From: JASTVH01 sp042862465
GTDB lineage: Bacteria; Pseudomonadota; Gammaproteobacteria; Pseudomonadales; Oleiphilaceae
Assembly (NCBI GenBank): GCA_042862465.1
Contig: JASTVH010000009.1
Location: forward strand, 138,070 to 202,069
Length of the DNA: 64,000 bases
Direction: 5' to 3'
Every line of letters starts with the position of its first letter. Position 1 is the first letter of the stretch. The position numbers were made by a program, and so were the translations under genes. The notes below the pieces were generated by a model. It ran no database searches and was not told the origin of the DNA. It worked only from the letters and a program-made list of their open reading frames with translations. This document shows positions 1-8,279 of the stretch, piece after piece.

Positions 1-7
1 GGCAGGC

Positions 8-676
8 TCAACCCTGCCGGTACAGGCCCCGCTCCCGGATGTATTGCCAGACCGGATCCGGCACCAGGTAGCGTGGTGATCGCCCGGAGGCAATCCGTTC
101 GCGGACATCCGTGGCCGAAATATCCAAAAGGGACAGGCGTAGCTGCAAAACAGCCCCCCTCTCCCTTGACTTTAATTCCGATACATCATTTACGCCATGC
201 TCATGCACCCAGCGCCGGGCAAGCCCATCCTCCGGCAACGGGTAACCGGGCCGGTCGATAACGATCAGATGCGCCCGTTCCAGCACGGCCTCGGGCTGGT
301 GCCAGCGATCGATGCCGGCAAACGCATCCGTCCCCAGGACCAGGGCCAGGGGCTGAGACTCTCCCAGTTCCCGCCGCAGATCGGCCAGGGTATCGGCGGT
401 GTAGGAGGGCGCATCACGCCGCAACTCCCGCTCATCCACCACCAGCCCCACCTCGTCCGCCACCGCCGCCTGCAACATGCGGACGCGATCCGCCGAGGAG
501 GCCCCCGGTGTATCACGATGGGGAGGAACATGACAGGGCACCAGATGGATATGGCTGGCGGCAAAATGCTCCCGCAGCTCGATCGCCATGCGCAAGTGGC
601 CGACATGGACGGGGTCGAAGGTCCCGCCCATCATCAGGTGCAACGCCGGGGATTTATTCGCGGATGTGACCGTCAC
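8..676 (-). CDS. nadD: Nicotinate-nucleotide adenylyltransferase NadD
   Basis: NadD transfers AMP from ATP to nicotinate mononucleotide, giving deamido-NAD in cytoplasmic NAD synthesis. The nucleotidyltransferase motif GGTFDPVHVGH lies near the N-terminus, and the second ATP-binding motif SATDVR lies about 36 residues from the end, as expected for the family. About 222 residues fits the usual length. The start is uncertain: a GTG at 676 and a TTG at 679 both lie inside the 3' end of proA, while an ATG pair near 634 would leave only a residue or two before GGTFDP. The overlap with proA implies co-transcription. A small stem (1-6 with 13-18) surrounds the stop codon. Genes further downstream (often rsfS and rlmH) would lie outside the window. 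Confidence 0.95.
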   Translation of the reverse strand: MTVTSANKSPALHLMMGGTFDPVHVGHLRMAIELREHFAASHIHLVPCHVPPHRDTPGASSADRVRMLQAAVADEVGLVVDERELRRDAPSYTADTLADLRRELGESQPLALVLGTDAFAGIDRWHQPEAVLERAHLIVIDRPGYPLPEDGLARRWVHEHGVNDVSELKSRERGAVLQLRLSLLDISATDVRERIASGRSPRYLVPDPVWQYIRERGLYRQG

Positions 677-1910
677 CAAACACCACGTATTTCTGGGTGG
701 TCAATCCTTCCAGTCCGACAGGGCCGCGGGCATGAAGCTTATCCGTGGAAATGCCAATCTCCGCGCCCAGGCCGTACTCGAAGCCGTCCGCAAAGCGGGT
801 GGAAGCGTTGATCATGACCGAACTGGAATCCACCTCGGTCATGAAACGCCGCGCGCGGGTGTAATTCTCGGTCACGATGCTGTCGGTATGGTGCGAGCCG
901 TAATGGTTGATGTGCTCAATGGCCTGGTCGAGACCGTCGACCACCCGGATCGCCAGAACCGGCGCCAGGTACTCTTCGAACCAGTCCGCTTCCGTGGCCG
1001 CGGTGATATCGCCCAGCACTTCGCGGGTACGCTCACACCCACGCAACTCCACGCCGAAAGGTTCAAACGCCTCGGCCAGATCCGGCAGCAGAGCTCCCGC
1101 CACAGGTGCGTCCACCAGCAAGGTTTCCATGGTATTGCAGGTGCCATAACGCTGGGTCTTGGCATTGATCGCCACCTGCAACGCCTTGGCGGCATCGGCA
1201 TCGCGATCGAGGAAGACGTGACAGACGCCGTCCAGGTGCTTGATCACGGGCACGGTGGCGTCGCGGCTGATGCGCTCGATCAGGCCCTTGCCGCCACGGG
1301 GAACAATGACGTCCACATCTTCCGACATGGTGATCAGGTGACCGACGGCTTCCCGATCCGTGGTGCGGATGACCTGCACCGCATCCGCCGGCAGGCCGGC
1401 CGCTTCCAGGCCCTGGACCACACAGCGGGCGATCTCCTGATTGGAGTGAATGGCTTCGGAGCCCCCGCGCAGAATAGTTGCATTGCCGGACTTGATGCAC
1501 AGGCTGGCGGCATCGACCGTCACATTGGGGCGGGACTCGTACACAATGCCGATGACGCCCAGCGGCACCCGCATCTTACCCACCTGGATACCGGACGGAC
1601 GGTAGGCCATGTCCGTGATCACGCCCACCGGGTCCGCCAGCCCGGCTACCTGCCGGAGACCTTCGATCATGCCGTCAATCCGGGCCGGCGTCAGGGCCAG
1701 ACGATCCAGCAGGGCTGCATCCAGCCCCCGCTCCTTACCGGCTTCGAGATCGCGTTCATTGGCTGCGGCCAGCGCCTCGCGGGATTCATCGAGCGCCTCT
1801 GCCGTCGCCAGCAGGGCCTGATTCCTGGCACTGGTTGCCGCCCGCGCCATGGCACGGCTGGCCGCCCTGGCACGCTGGCCAACATCCGCCATGTAGGTCC
1901 TGATATCCAT
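654..1910 (-). CDS. proA: Gamma-glutamyl phosphate reductase ProA
   Basis: ProA reduces gamma-glutamyl phosphate with NADPH to glutamate semialdehyde, the second step of proline synthesis. The protein is 418 residues, normal for the family, with the aldehyde-dehydrogenase-type catalytic cysteine in GTCNTMETLLV at about residue 258. The ATG at 1910 has a GGGGAG Shine-Dalgarno sequence. A second ATG six codons on is preceded by AGGA and is an alternative start. The gene is first in a minus-strand unit with nadD, whose start overlaps its 3' end. proB is not next to it, so proline synthesis genes are split here. Confidence 0.97.
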   Translation of the reverse strand: MDIRTYMADVGQRARAASRAMARAATSARNQALLATAEALDESREALAAANERDLEAGKERGLDAALLDRLALTPARIDGMIEGLRQVAGLADPVGVITDMAYRPSGIQVGKMRVPLGVIGIVYESRPNVTVDAASLCIKSGNATILRGGSEAIHSNQEIARCVVQGLEAAGLPADAVQVIRTTDREAVGHLITMSEDVDVIVPRGGKGLIERISRDATVPVIKHLDGVCHVFLDRDADAAKALQVAINAKTQRYGTCNTMETLLVDAPVAGALLPDLAEAFEPFGVELRGCERTREVLGDITAATEADWFEEYLAPVLAIRVVDGLDQAIEHINHYGSHHTDSIVTENYTRARRFMTEVDSSSVMINASTRFADGFEYGLGAEIGISTDKLHARGPVGLEGLTTQKYVVFGDGHIRE

Positions 1911-2221
1911 TCAACTCCCCTGAATTGCAGTGGTGATATCGCCGACCGTTGCCGGAACGCGCCTCCGGGCACGATTCCAGACCGTTGCATGCAACCGGCC
2001 GACAAAGGACAGAAGTTCAAAAGCCCCTCAAAACACCCAGTCCGGGCCGGGCACTTTTTTGAGAGGCTCCGTGATTTCGCTATTATACCCTTTGCGGAGG
2101 GGGATTCCGAAACCCGTACCGCAAAGTTCGCCAGACTCGGCAGCGATATCGCCATTCCTGTCATCGAGAGGGCGCCTCCGTTTACGGACGCCACCCTCTG
2201 CAACCGAAGGAGCGCCACTTC
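1911..2221. other. Divergent intergenic region proA / GGDEF operon
   Basis: This 311-bp stretch separates proA (minus) from the GGDEF pair (plus). I see no credible gene in it; the open frames crossing it are antisense extensions. Near 2059-2087 it carries an AT-rich patch that reads as a promoter on both strands: TTGAGA-16-TATTAT on the plus strand and a perfect TATAAT hexamer on the minus strand with no good -35. The two -10 elements overlap, so the divergent transcripts may compete. Confidence 0.5.
2059..2086 (+). promoter_or_regulatory. Putative sigma-70 promoter for the GGDEF/DedA-PAP2 unit
   Basis: TTGAGA at 2059-2064 and TATTAT at 2081-2086 are spaced by 16 bases, about 130 bases upstream of the first GGDEF gene. 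The same patch holds TATAAT on the minus strand (2082-2087), so strand assignment is uncertain. Confidence 0.4.
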
Positions 2222-3220
2222 ATGGCCGAAGAGGGAGCCCGTCCCGTTCAACGCGTCCGTCGCGCCGCCGGAGCCATTCTCGGGTTATTTGCCCTGGTAC
2301 AGTTCGTGAACGGCCAGCCGGCCTCCGGGAGCATCGCCCTGGCGTTCGCCGCCGGTTCCCTGCTCTATGAATGGTCCGGGGGCAAGGAACCGGCCCAGTG
2401 GCACCGCTGGCTGGCCCAGGGGATGACCCTTGCCCTGGCGGTGGTCGCCGTTCTGGCGCTGATGGCCTGGCTGCCCGGCCTGGGCTACTGGGCTTTCCTG
2501 TTTCCGCTGGTGGCTTTTTCGGTCTGGCCCGACCGTCTCGCGGGCATACTGGTCGCGCTCTTCTTGGTGCTGATTCTCGCACTGAATGTGTTCCTGCCCC
2601 TGGGGCCGGCCCGCCACCAACTGATCCCCATGCTGGTACTGGCCACCCTGCTGACCGGCGTCTTCGTGTTCCTGCGGGAGGTCAAGCGCCGCCAGCTGGC
2701 GCCGCTGCGGCGTACGGACACATTGACCAGCGCCTCCACCCGTGAACACCTGGATACCGATCTGTACAAGGAAATCCAGCGCAGCGAGCGCGAGGGCACG
2801 CATCTGTCCCTGATCACCCTGGCCATGGACCCCAGCGACAATAACGGCCTGCCCGGAGCCGACCGCTCGGCCATCCTCCACAACATCGGCCGCATCCTGC
2901 ATGAGAACCTGCGCGCATTCGACAACTATTACCGGATCGATGACACCCGGTTCGTCCTTATTCTGCCCGGCATGCAGACCGCCGAAGCGATGCGCAAGGC
3001 CGAACAGCTGCGCCAGGCCCATGCCAGCCTCATGCGCGATTATCGCCTGGACTGGACCATCTCCGGCGGGGTGGCCGGGCTCAATGTGGGGGACGATGCC
3101 GAAAGCCTGCAGGACCATGCTGAACGCGCCCTCACCCGGGCCCAGAAACAGGGCGGCAACCGCATCCAGGCCTTCTCCAATGCCGACATGACACCGCAAG
3201 ACAAGGACGCCTCCAAGTGA
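2222..3220 (+). CDS. Membrane protein with degenerate GGDEF domain (first of a pair)
   Basis: This 332-residue protein has several hydrophobic segments in about residues 12-155 followed by a GGDEF-family domain. The catalytic signature is degenerate: DDTRF stands where GGDEF belongs (about residues 240-244), so diguanylate cyclase activity is unlikely. An RAFD motif sits exactly five residues before it, the position of the RxxD inhibitory site that binds c-di-GMP in active cyclases. I infer a c-di-GMP receptor or a purely structural GGDEF domain. The ATG is preceded by AAGGAG. The stop overlaps the GTG start of the next gene (GTGA), which suggests translational coupling with its paralogue. 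The partner pathway is unknown. Confidence 0.8.
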   Translation: MAEEGARPVQRVRRAAGAILGLFALVQFVNGQPASGSIALAFAAGSLLYEWSGGKEPAQWHRWLAQGMTLALAVVAVLALMAWLPGLGYWAFLFPLVAFSVWPDRLAGILVALFLVLILALNVFLPLGPARHQLIPMLVLATLLTGVFVFLREVKRRQLAPLRRTDTLTSASTREHLDTDLYKEIQRSEREGTHLSLITLAMDPSDNNGLPGADRSAILHNIGRILHENLRAFDNYYRIDDTRFVLILPGMQTAEAMRKAEQLRQAHASLMRDYRLDWTISGGVAGLNVGDDAESLQDHAERALTRAQKQGGNRIQAFSNADMTPQDKDASK

Positions 3221-4203
3221 CCGAGACCTACCTTCGTACCCGCACTCACAGCCTGGGTTATGCGCTCACGGCGCTGGTCTTTTTGCTGGTCAGCATGCAG
3301 AGCGCCCGCTACGGTTTTTACAGCCTGTTTTACGGCGGCCTCCTGATCGCCGTACTCGGTGCCGCCGGACTGAGCTACACCTGGACCATGCGCCGTCAGC
3401 AACTCAAGGCCCCGGGCCATCTCTGGCTGTTGACGGGCATGACCCTGGTACTGACCGTGACCGCCCTGCAGCGGCCGGAACTGGCCGCCTACTGGCTGTT
3501 CCCGCTGATCATCCTGAACCTGCTCATCCTGCCGATTCGCAAGGGACTGTTGCTGTGTCTGCTGGCCATTGTCCTGATGGGGGCGGTCTTCGTGTTCACC
3601 CATCGCGGACTGGCCGGCTTCAGCCTGCTGGTGGCGGTGCTGCTGCTGGGCGGCGCCGCCGGGCTTTTCGCCTATCGCTACCATCACCACGCCCGTTCGG
3701 TAGTGGAGTTATCGAGCACCGATCCGGTGACCGGCGCCTTCAACCTGCGTTTTTTCGACGAGACCCTGGCCCAGGAAATAAGCCGTTCCGAGGCCACCGG
3801 CCGCCCCCTGTCCCTGATCAAGCTGGCGCTCGATTTCTATGACGAATTGGCGGACCTCCATGGCAGCGGTCGCCTGCAATCGCTGCTGCAGGGTGTCAGC
3901 GACCAGATCAAACAGATGATCCGGGCCGGCGACAGCCATTATCACGCCGGGGACGGTTCCTTTTTGCTGCTGTTACCGGACACCCCCGAAGAAGGGGTTC
4001 GCGTGATCGCTGAGCGTATCCGGCGGGGCATCGCCGAACAAACCTGGCCCACCGTGGATCGCCTGACCGCCAGCCTTGGCTGCACCACACGCGGCGAGGG
4101 TGAGATGGACGCCGATGCGGTCGCGCAAAGAGCCGAGCGGGCCCTGGCGCAGGCGCAGAAACGCGGTCACGACCAGATCTGGCATCTCGGAGCCGGTAAC
4201 TGA
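3217..4203 (+). CDS. Membrane protein with degenerate GGDEF domain (second of a pair)
   Basis: This 328-residue protein has the same layout as its upstream neighbour: about five or six hydrophobic segments to residue 155, then a GGDEF-family domain. The signature is GDGSF instead of GGDEF (about residues 244-248), and the metal and substrate positions near the domain start (STDPVTGAFN) are also altered. RAGD lies five residues upstream, again matching the RxxD inhibitory-site spacing. The two proteins look like an ancient tandem duplication. It starts with GTG inside the previous stop codon, and the DedA-PAP2 gene follows after 5 bases, so all three are probably one operon. Function is inferred only. 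Confidence 0.8.
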   Translation: MTETYLRTRTHSLGYALTALVFLLVSMQSARYGFYSLFYGGLLIAVLGAAGLSYTWTMRRQQLKAPGHLWLLTGMTLVLTVTALQRPELAAYWLFPLIILNLLILPIRKGLLLCLLAIVLMGAVFVFTHRGLAGFSLLVAVLLLGGAAGLFAYRYHHHARSVVELSSTDPVTGAFNLRFFDETLAQEISRSEATGRPLSLIKLALDFYDELADLHGSGRLQSLLQGVSDQIKQMIRAGDSHYHAGDGSFLLLLPDTPEEGVRVIAERIRRGIAEQTWPTVDRLTASLGCTTRGEGEMDADAVAQRAERALAQAQKRGHDQIWHLGAGN

Positions 4204-4208
4204 AGCCC

Positions 4209-5651
4209 ATGGATGGAATGCTGCAAAGCCTGAGCGATATGCTCGTCGGGCACCCCTACTGGATTGCCGCGGCCATCACCCTGGTCGCCTTCCTCGAATC
4301 ACTGGCCCTGGCCGGCGTGGTGGTGCCCGGAGTCGCGTTGCTGTTTGCGATCGCCCTGGTGGCGGGCAACACCGGTCTGTCCGTCTGGAACGCCATGGCC
4401 TGGGCGGCGGTGGGGGCCATTCTCGGGGATGGAGTCAGTTTTGCGCTGGGCCGCTGGCTGCAGGATCGCGTGCACCAGCTGTGGCCGTTTTCCCGTTACC
4501 CCGGCATGTTGCGGCGTGGCGAACATTTTTTCCGCCGCCATGGGGGCAAGAGTGTGGTTGCGGGTCGCTTTGTGGGGCCGATTCGGCCGGTCATTCCGCT
4601 GGTGGCGGGCACATTTGGCATGTCCAGCCAGCGTTTTTTGACCTTCAACGTCATCTCCGCCCTGGGCTGGGCGCCGCTTTATGTGCTTCCGGGCTATATG
4701 GTGGGCGCCTCAATGGCGCTGGACATCCACCTCCCCCCGCACTTTTACCTGATCCTGTTTAGCAGCCTGGGGATACTGGCGGCGCTCTTCATCCTGTTTT
4801 TCCAGGTCCACCTGGCTCTCGGGGAAGAGGGTCGGCTCTATGCCTGGCTGCAGCGCTCCACCCGGCAATCGGCCCTCGGACGCGCCTTCTGGCAACACAT
4901 GCAGCGCCCACGACCGGGCCAGGCCGAATTCCCCCTCGCCTCCCTGACGCTGGCCATAGGGGCCACTGCCCTGTTTGCGCTCTGGAGCGTCTTTAATGTG
5001 GAAACCAACCTGCTGCAGCCGTTCAACCAGGCGTGTCTCGACTTTTTCGTAGCCCTGCGCAGCCCGGTGATCGATCCGGTGTTCATCGCCATCACCAAAG
5101 CCGGAGACAGCAAGATGCTCTGGTGGGGCTTCGGGCTGCTGATCACCTACCTGACAGCCACCCTCCACCGGGCGGCGGCCCTGCATGTCCTGTTCGCCGG
5201 ACTCGCGGTATTGCTACTGACCTATGGACTGAAAACCGGCTTCGGCATCAGTCGCCCCGAGGTGGTGTTTCCACCGCCCAATTTCAATTCCTACCCCAGC
5301 GGCCATGCCAGCGGCAACACTGTCTTTTATGGGCTGCTGGCGGCGTTTTTCGCCCAGGAGTGGCCGGCACGCCATCGTTGGCGGGTATACGCCGTAGGGG
5401 CTATTCCCATCGTGCTGATCGCCCTGAGCCGCCTGTTTCTCAACGTGCACTGGTTTAGCGATGTGGTGGGCGGGATTCTGCTTGGACTGGCGATCTGCGG
5501 GTGGGCACGCTTCAGTTTCAACCGCTTCGATGACCGGCCGCTGCCCCTGGGACGAACGACCTATGCCCTGGGCGCATTATGGGCGACAGGCGTGGTGGTT
5601 TATGTGGCCTGGCAATGGTCGACAGCGGTCACGGCCTATCAGCTGCTGTAG
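4209..5651 (+). CDS. DedA - PAP2 phosphatase fusion membrane protein
   Basis: This is a 480-residue, highly hydrophobic two-domain protein. Residues 1 to about 205 form a DedA/VTT domain with the motif GRFVGPIRPVIPLVAG, a family linked to lipid scrambling and undecaprenyl-phosphate recycling. About residues 240-470 form a PAP2 lipid phosphatase with an intact catalytic signature: K-x6-RP (KTGFGISRP), PSGH, and SR-x5-H-x3-D (SRLFLNVHWFSD). A likely role is dephosphorylation and recycling of a polyprenyl or phosphatidyl lipid at the inner membrane. It is third in the unit with the two degenerate GGDEF proteins, which hints at signal control of an envelope step. It ends 4 bases from the convergent Lon-domain gene. 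The substrate cannot be told from sequence. Confidence 0.88.
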   Translation: MDGMLQSLSDMLVGHPYWIAAAITLVAFLESLALAGVVVPGVALLFAIALVAGNTGLSVWNAMAWAAVGAILGDGVSFALGRWLQDRVHQLWPFSRYPGMLRRGEHFFRRHGGKSVVAGRFVGPIRPVIPLVAGTFGMSSQRFLTFNVISALGWAPLYVLPGYMVGASMALDIHLPPHFYLILFSSLGILAALFILFFQVHLALGEEGRLYAWLQRSTRQSALGRAFWQHMQRPRPGQAEFPLASLTLAIGATALFALWSVFNVETNLLQPFNQACLDFFVALRSPVIDPVFIAITKAGDSKMLWWGFGLLITYLTATLHRAAALHVLFAGLAVLLLTYGLKTGFGISRPEVVFPPPNFNSYPSGHASGNTVFYGLLAAFFAQEWPARHRWRVYAVGAIPIVLIALSRLFLNVHWFSDVVGGILLGLAICGWARFSFNRFDDRPLPLGRTTYALGALWATGVVVYVAWQWSTAVTAYQLL

Positions 5652-5655
5652 CGGC

Positions 5656-6234
5656 CTACTCCAGCTCTTCCACCAATTGCCGCAAGTGGTCGATACGCTC
5701 CAGGGGATCGGTCAGCTCCGCCAGGCGCTGCTTGTCCTGGTTGTCCAGCGGCAATAACTCGGTCAGACGCCAGCCCACTTCACGGGAGTCTTCGTAATCC
5801 ACTTCCATGCCGAGGTCCTTGACCACGGGATGTTTCAACAATGCCTGGAGAACCGACAGCAACTCGTCCTCGCCGCCAGGCATCGGGGTGGCCTTCTCGT
5901 CAACCAGCCACTCCACATCCCCCATGAACAGGCCATCGTCGGCCTGCCAGTGCTTCACCACAAACGCCTTGGACACACCCTCAACGGTGATGCCCAGCAT
6001 GCCGCTCTCCAGGGGCTTGAAATCAATCACCCGGACATAGGTGCCGATGTCGTAAAAATCTTCCTCGCCGCGCCGCTGGTCGTCGTCCCGCAAAAGCACC
6101 ACCACGAATCCGCGGTCTTCCTTGAGACAGCTGGACAGCATGTCCAGATAGCGAGGTTCGAACAGCTGAAGGGGGATACGCCCCTTCGGCAGCACGATCG
6201 AGTTCAGTGGGAAAAGCGGTACCTTCATAAGCAT
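5656..6234 (-). CDS. Free-standing Lon N-terminal (substrate-binding) domain protein
   Basis: The protein has 192 residues and begins VPLFPLNSIVLPKGRIPLQLFEPRY, then FEPRYLDML, the hallmark of the Lon N-terminal domain. It has neither the AAA ATPase nor the Ser-Lys protease domain, so it is not a protease. Such proteins (COG2802) are widespread in proteobacteria and uncharacterised; cereblon carries a related fold. Two in-frame ATGs (6234 and 6228) are possible starts, and the second gives the usual MKVPLFPL. The gene stands alone, convergent with the DedA-PAP2 gene. Confidence 0.85.
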   Translation of the reverse strand: MLMKVPLFPLNSIVLPKGRIPLQLFEPRYLDMLSSCLKEDRGFVVVLLRDDDQRRGEEDFYDIGTYVRVIDFKPLESGMLGITVEGVSKAFVVKHWQADDGLFMGDVEWLVDEKATPMPGGEDELLSVLQALLKHPVVKDLGMEVDYEDSREVGWRLTELLPLDNQDKQRLAELTDPLERIDHLRQLVEELE

Positions 6235-6354
6235 CGATGTCGTCTGTCCCGGCCTGCTGGATCATTCTGCCGCCTGGCCGGGCTTCGGGTGTATGAATAT
6301 TCCTTTTTCTCGGGCCGATCCTTCATCCGAAAGGCTTCTCCAGAAAGACAGGCC

Positions 6355-6363
6355 TGATATAGT
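6355..6363 (+). promoter_or_regulatory. Extended -10 promoter for the ybaN-like gene
   Basis: TGA followed by TATAGT (6358-6363) forms an extended -10 element 40 bases before the ATG at 6404. No good -35 is visible. Confidence 0.4.
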
Positions 6364-6403
6364 GACGGTTATACGGTCTCATTCACCGAAAACCAGGTGC
6401 ACC

Positions 6404-6850
6404 ATGCGCGAACGGCCGTCTGCAGAACAGTCACAGTCCCCGGCACGCCCTTCGAGGGTCCACGCCAACCCCTGGTTTCGCGGCTTTCTGCTTTGCACCG
6501 GTTGCCTGGCCCTTGCCAGTGGGGTCCTCGGTATATTTCTACCGCTGCTGCCGACCACCCCCTTCCTGCTGCTGGCGGCCGCCTGCTTCCTGCGCAGCTC
6601 GCCCGCCTTTTACCACTGGCTGGTCGGCCATCCCAGGCTCGGGCCCTTCGTCAACAACTATCTGGATGGGAAAGGCATGCCGCGCAAAGCCAAAGTCTAC
6701 ACGCTCGTGTTGCTCTGGAGCAGTATCGGATTTTCCCTCTGGTGGGTGCCGCTTCTGCCCGTACGGCTCCTGCTGATCACCATCGCGTTCAGCGTGTCTC
6801 TCTATATCCTGCGGCTGCCGGTGATCGATCCCTACTCCAATGAGAGCTGA
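6404..6850 (+). CDS. YbaN-like inner membrane protein (DUF454)
   Basis: The protein has 148 residues with three hydrophobic segments and the conserved DUF454 core GxLGIFLPLLPTTPFLLLAA, followed by FLRSSPAFYHWLVGHPRLGP. This matches E. coli YbaN, an inner membrane protein of unknown function. The open frame extends upstream to 6293, but the ATG at 6404 follows the putative -10 and CCAGGTG, and it puts the conserved part near residue 25, so I chose it. It is convergent with the HDOD gene, 31 bases away. Confidence 0.88.
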   Translation: MRERPSAEQSQSPARPSRVHANPWFRGFLLCTGCLALASGVLGIFLPLLPTTPFLLLAAACFLRSSPAFYHWLVGHPRLGPFVNNYLDGKGMPRKAKVYTLVLLWSSIGFSLWWVPLLPVRLLLITIAFSVSLYILRLPVIDPYSNES

Positions 6851-6881
6851 AAGACGCCGATGCTCCCATCATACAAATTAG

Positions 6882-8135
6882 CTATCGCCCTGCCAGCAGG
6901 TCTTTCAGAACTGTCATCTGTTCCTGGGCTTCGAGCAATACCCGTAAACTGCGCTCAGGGGTTAGGTGCAGCTTACTCAGCCGCCGAAACGCCGGCACCT
7001 CGGCCATGACCGGCAACCGCTGACCTTCCGGCTTGCCAATGAAGGCGTGCATCTGTGCCACGATCACCACGTCGACCAGATTGGGATGCTCCTGGCCACT
7101 TTCGTAATCCCAGTCTTCAGCATGCTCCGCCGCCGCGGCAAAGACCGGGCCGAGGCCCCAGTGGCGCAACAGGGCGCCGCCGATCTCACTTTTCAGTTCA
7201 TCAATGAGGGTATCCAGGCTTTCCGGCTCCAGCATCAGGGCCTGATCCGTCTCGGCATAACTGATTACCGGAATGGCGCCAATATCGTGCAGCAGACCTG
7301 CCAGAAGGGCCTCCTCGGGGTTCAGGCCCGGCAGATGCTGAGCGAGGGCGTAGGCGATAGCACCGACTTCCCGGGCATGCTCCCACAATCGCTGCATCGC
7401 TTTCTGCAAGCTGGGCTGTTTGGACTGGAACAGTTCGCGCAGGGCGTAGACCGTGACCAGCCGGCGGGCGGTCTCGATACCCACGCGAACCACCGCATCC
7501 CGCGTCGACGCCACTTCGGAAAAACCACGGTAGAGGGGGCTGTTGGCGGCCCGTACCAACTTGGCGGCGATAGGCGGGTCGGCGTTGATCACCTGGGCAA
7601 TGCTATCGGCATTGGAGCGTTCCGCGGCGGCGGCCTGGCGCACGCGCTGGGCGATATCGGGCAGGCTGGGCAAGGTCAGCCGGTTGGCCTGCAGGTCCGT
7701 CTGGAAACGCATGAGCACACCATAGCCGGGATCGATGACATCCATTCCGCTCGACTTTGGCTGATTGACCGGCTCCACCGGAGCCCCCTGCAACAGCCGC
7801 AGCAGAATATCCTGTTCTACCGCCAGCACCCGGGCCGCCGAGCCCGCAACAACGGTCTGAGGTCGCGAAGGCCGGGCAGCAATGGCCACCAGGCCGGCCG
7901 GTGTGGCCGCCTTGATCCGCTGACAGGCACCGTCGGAGTCGGTAATGTCCAGCGCCCCTTCCAGCAGAAAATAGACCCGCCCATCCTGGGTTCCCGGCTC
8001 AATCAGGCGCTGGCCCGGTCGCAATGCACGCTGCTCCCCCCGCGATGCCAGCAGTACCCGCTGATCTTCGGTGAGCCGTGACAGCGGCCGGTACGCGCGC
8101 AGCTGATCGGTGAGTTGGGATTCCGGCTGTTCCAT
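6882..8135 (-). CDS. Cyclic nucleotide-binding / HDOD signalling protein
   Basis: This is a 417-residue cytoplasmic protein. About residues 18-115 read as a cyclic-nucleotide-binding (cNMP) fold (LRPGQRLIEPGTQDGRVYFLLEGALDI in outline). About residues 150-350 form an HDOD domain beginning LPSLPDIAQRV and containing NADPPIAAKLVRAANSPLY and LLHDIGAIPV. HDOD domains resemble HD phosphohydrolases but usually lack activity, acting in signalling or regulation. The cNMP pocket lacks an obvious canonical phosphate-binding cassette, so ligand binding is unproven. The gene is divergent from ilvD across 144 bases. No clear partner is adjacent. Confidence 0.87.
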   Translation of the reverse strand: MEQPESQLTDQLRAYRPLSRLTEDQRVLLASRGEQRALRPGQRLIEPGTQDGRVYFLLEGALDITDSDGACQRIKAATPAGLVAIAARPSRPQTVVAGSAARVLAVEQDILLRLLQGAPVEPVNQPKSSGMDVIDPGYGVLMRFQTDLQANRLTLPSLPDIAQRVRQAAAAERSNADSIAQVINADPPIAAKLVRAANSPLYRGFSEVASTRDAVVRVGIETARRLVTVYALRELFQSKQPSLQKAMQRLWEHAREVGAIAYALAQHLPGLNPEEALLAGLLHDIGAIPVISYAETDQALMLEPESLDTLIDELKSEIGGALLRHWGLGPVFAAAAEHAEDWDYESGQEHPNLVDVVIVAQMHAFIGKPEGQRLPVMAEVPAFRRLSKLHLTPERSLRVLLEAQEQMTVLKDLLAGR

Positions 8136-8235
8136 AGATTTGACTTACTAAAAGGCGGACATTTTTACAGTTTAGCAGCGTCGGCGCAGAACCGGAGGTT
8201 GCTGCGACCCTGCCCGATGCGCCGCCGATTCTATC

Positions 8236-8244
8236 TGGTATGAT
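8236..8244 (+). promoter_or_regulatory. Extended -10 promoter for ilvD
   Basis: TGG then TATGAT (8239-8244) forms an extended -10 element 35 bases upstream of the ilvD ATG. The -35 region has no consensus. Confidence 0.45.
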
Positions 8245-8279
8245 GGCAGGCTTGTCATCATTATCAGGAATCCGACACC

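Noticed and set aside
588..2309. 573-codon plus-strand frame opposite proA
   Set aside because: It is antisense to a certain gene, has no domain, and reflects the scarcity of stop codons in GC-rich DNA.
2222..4203. Active diguanylate cyclases
   Set aside because: Both GGDEF signatures are replaced (DDTRF and GDGSF), removing catalytic residues.
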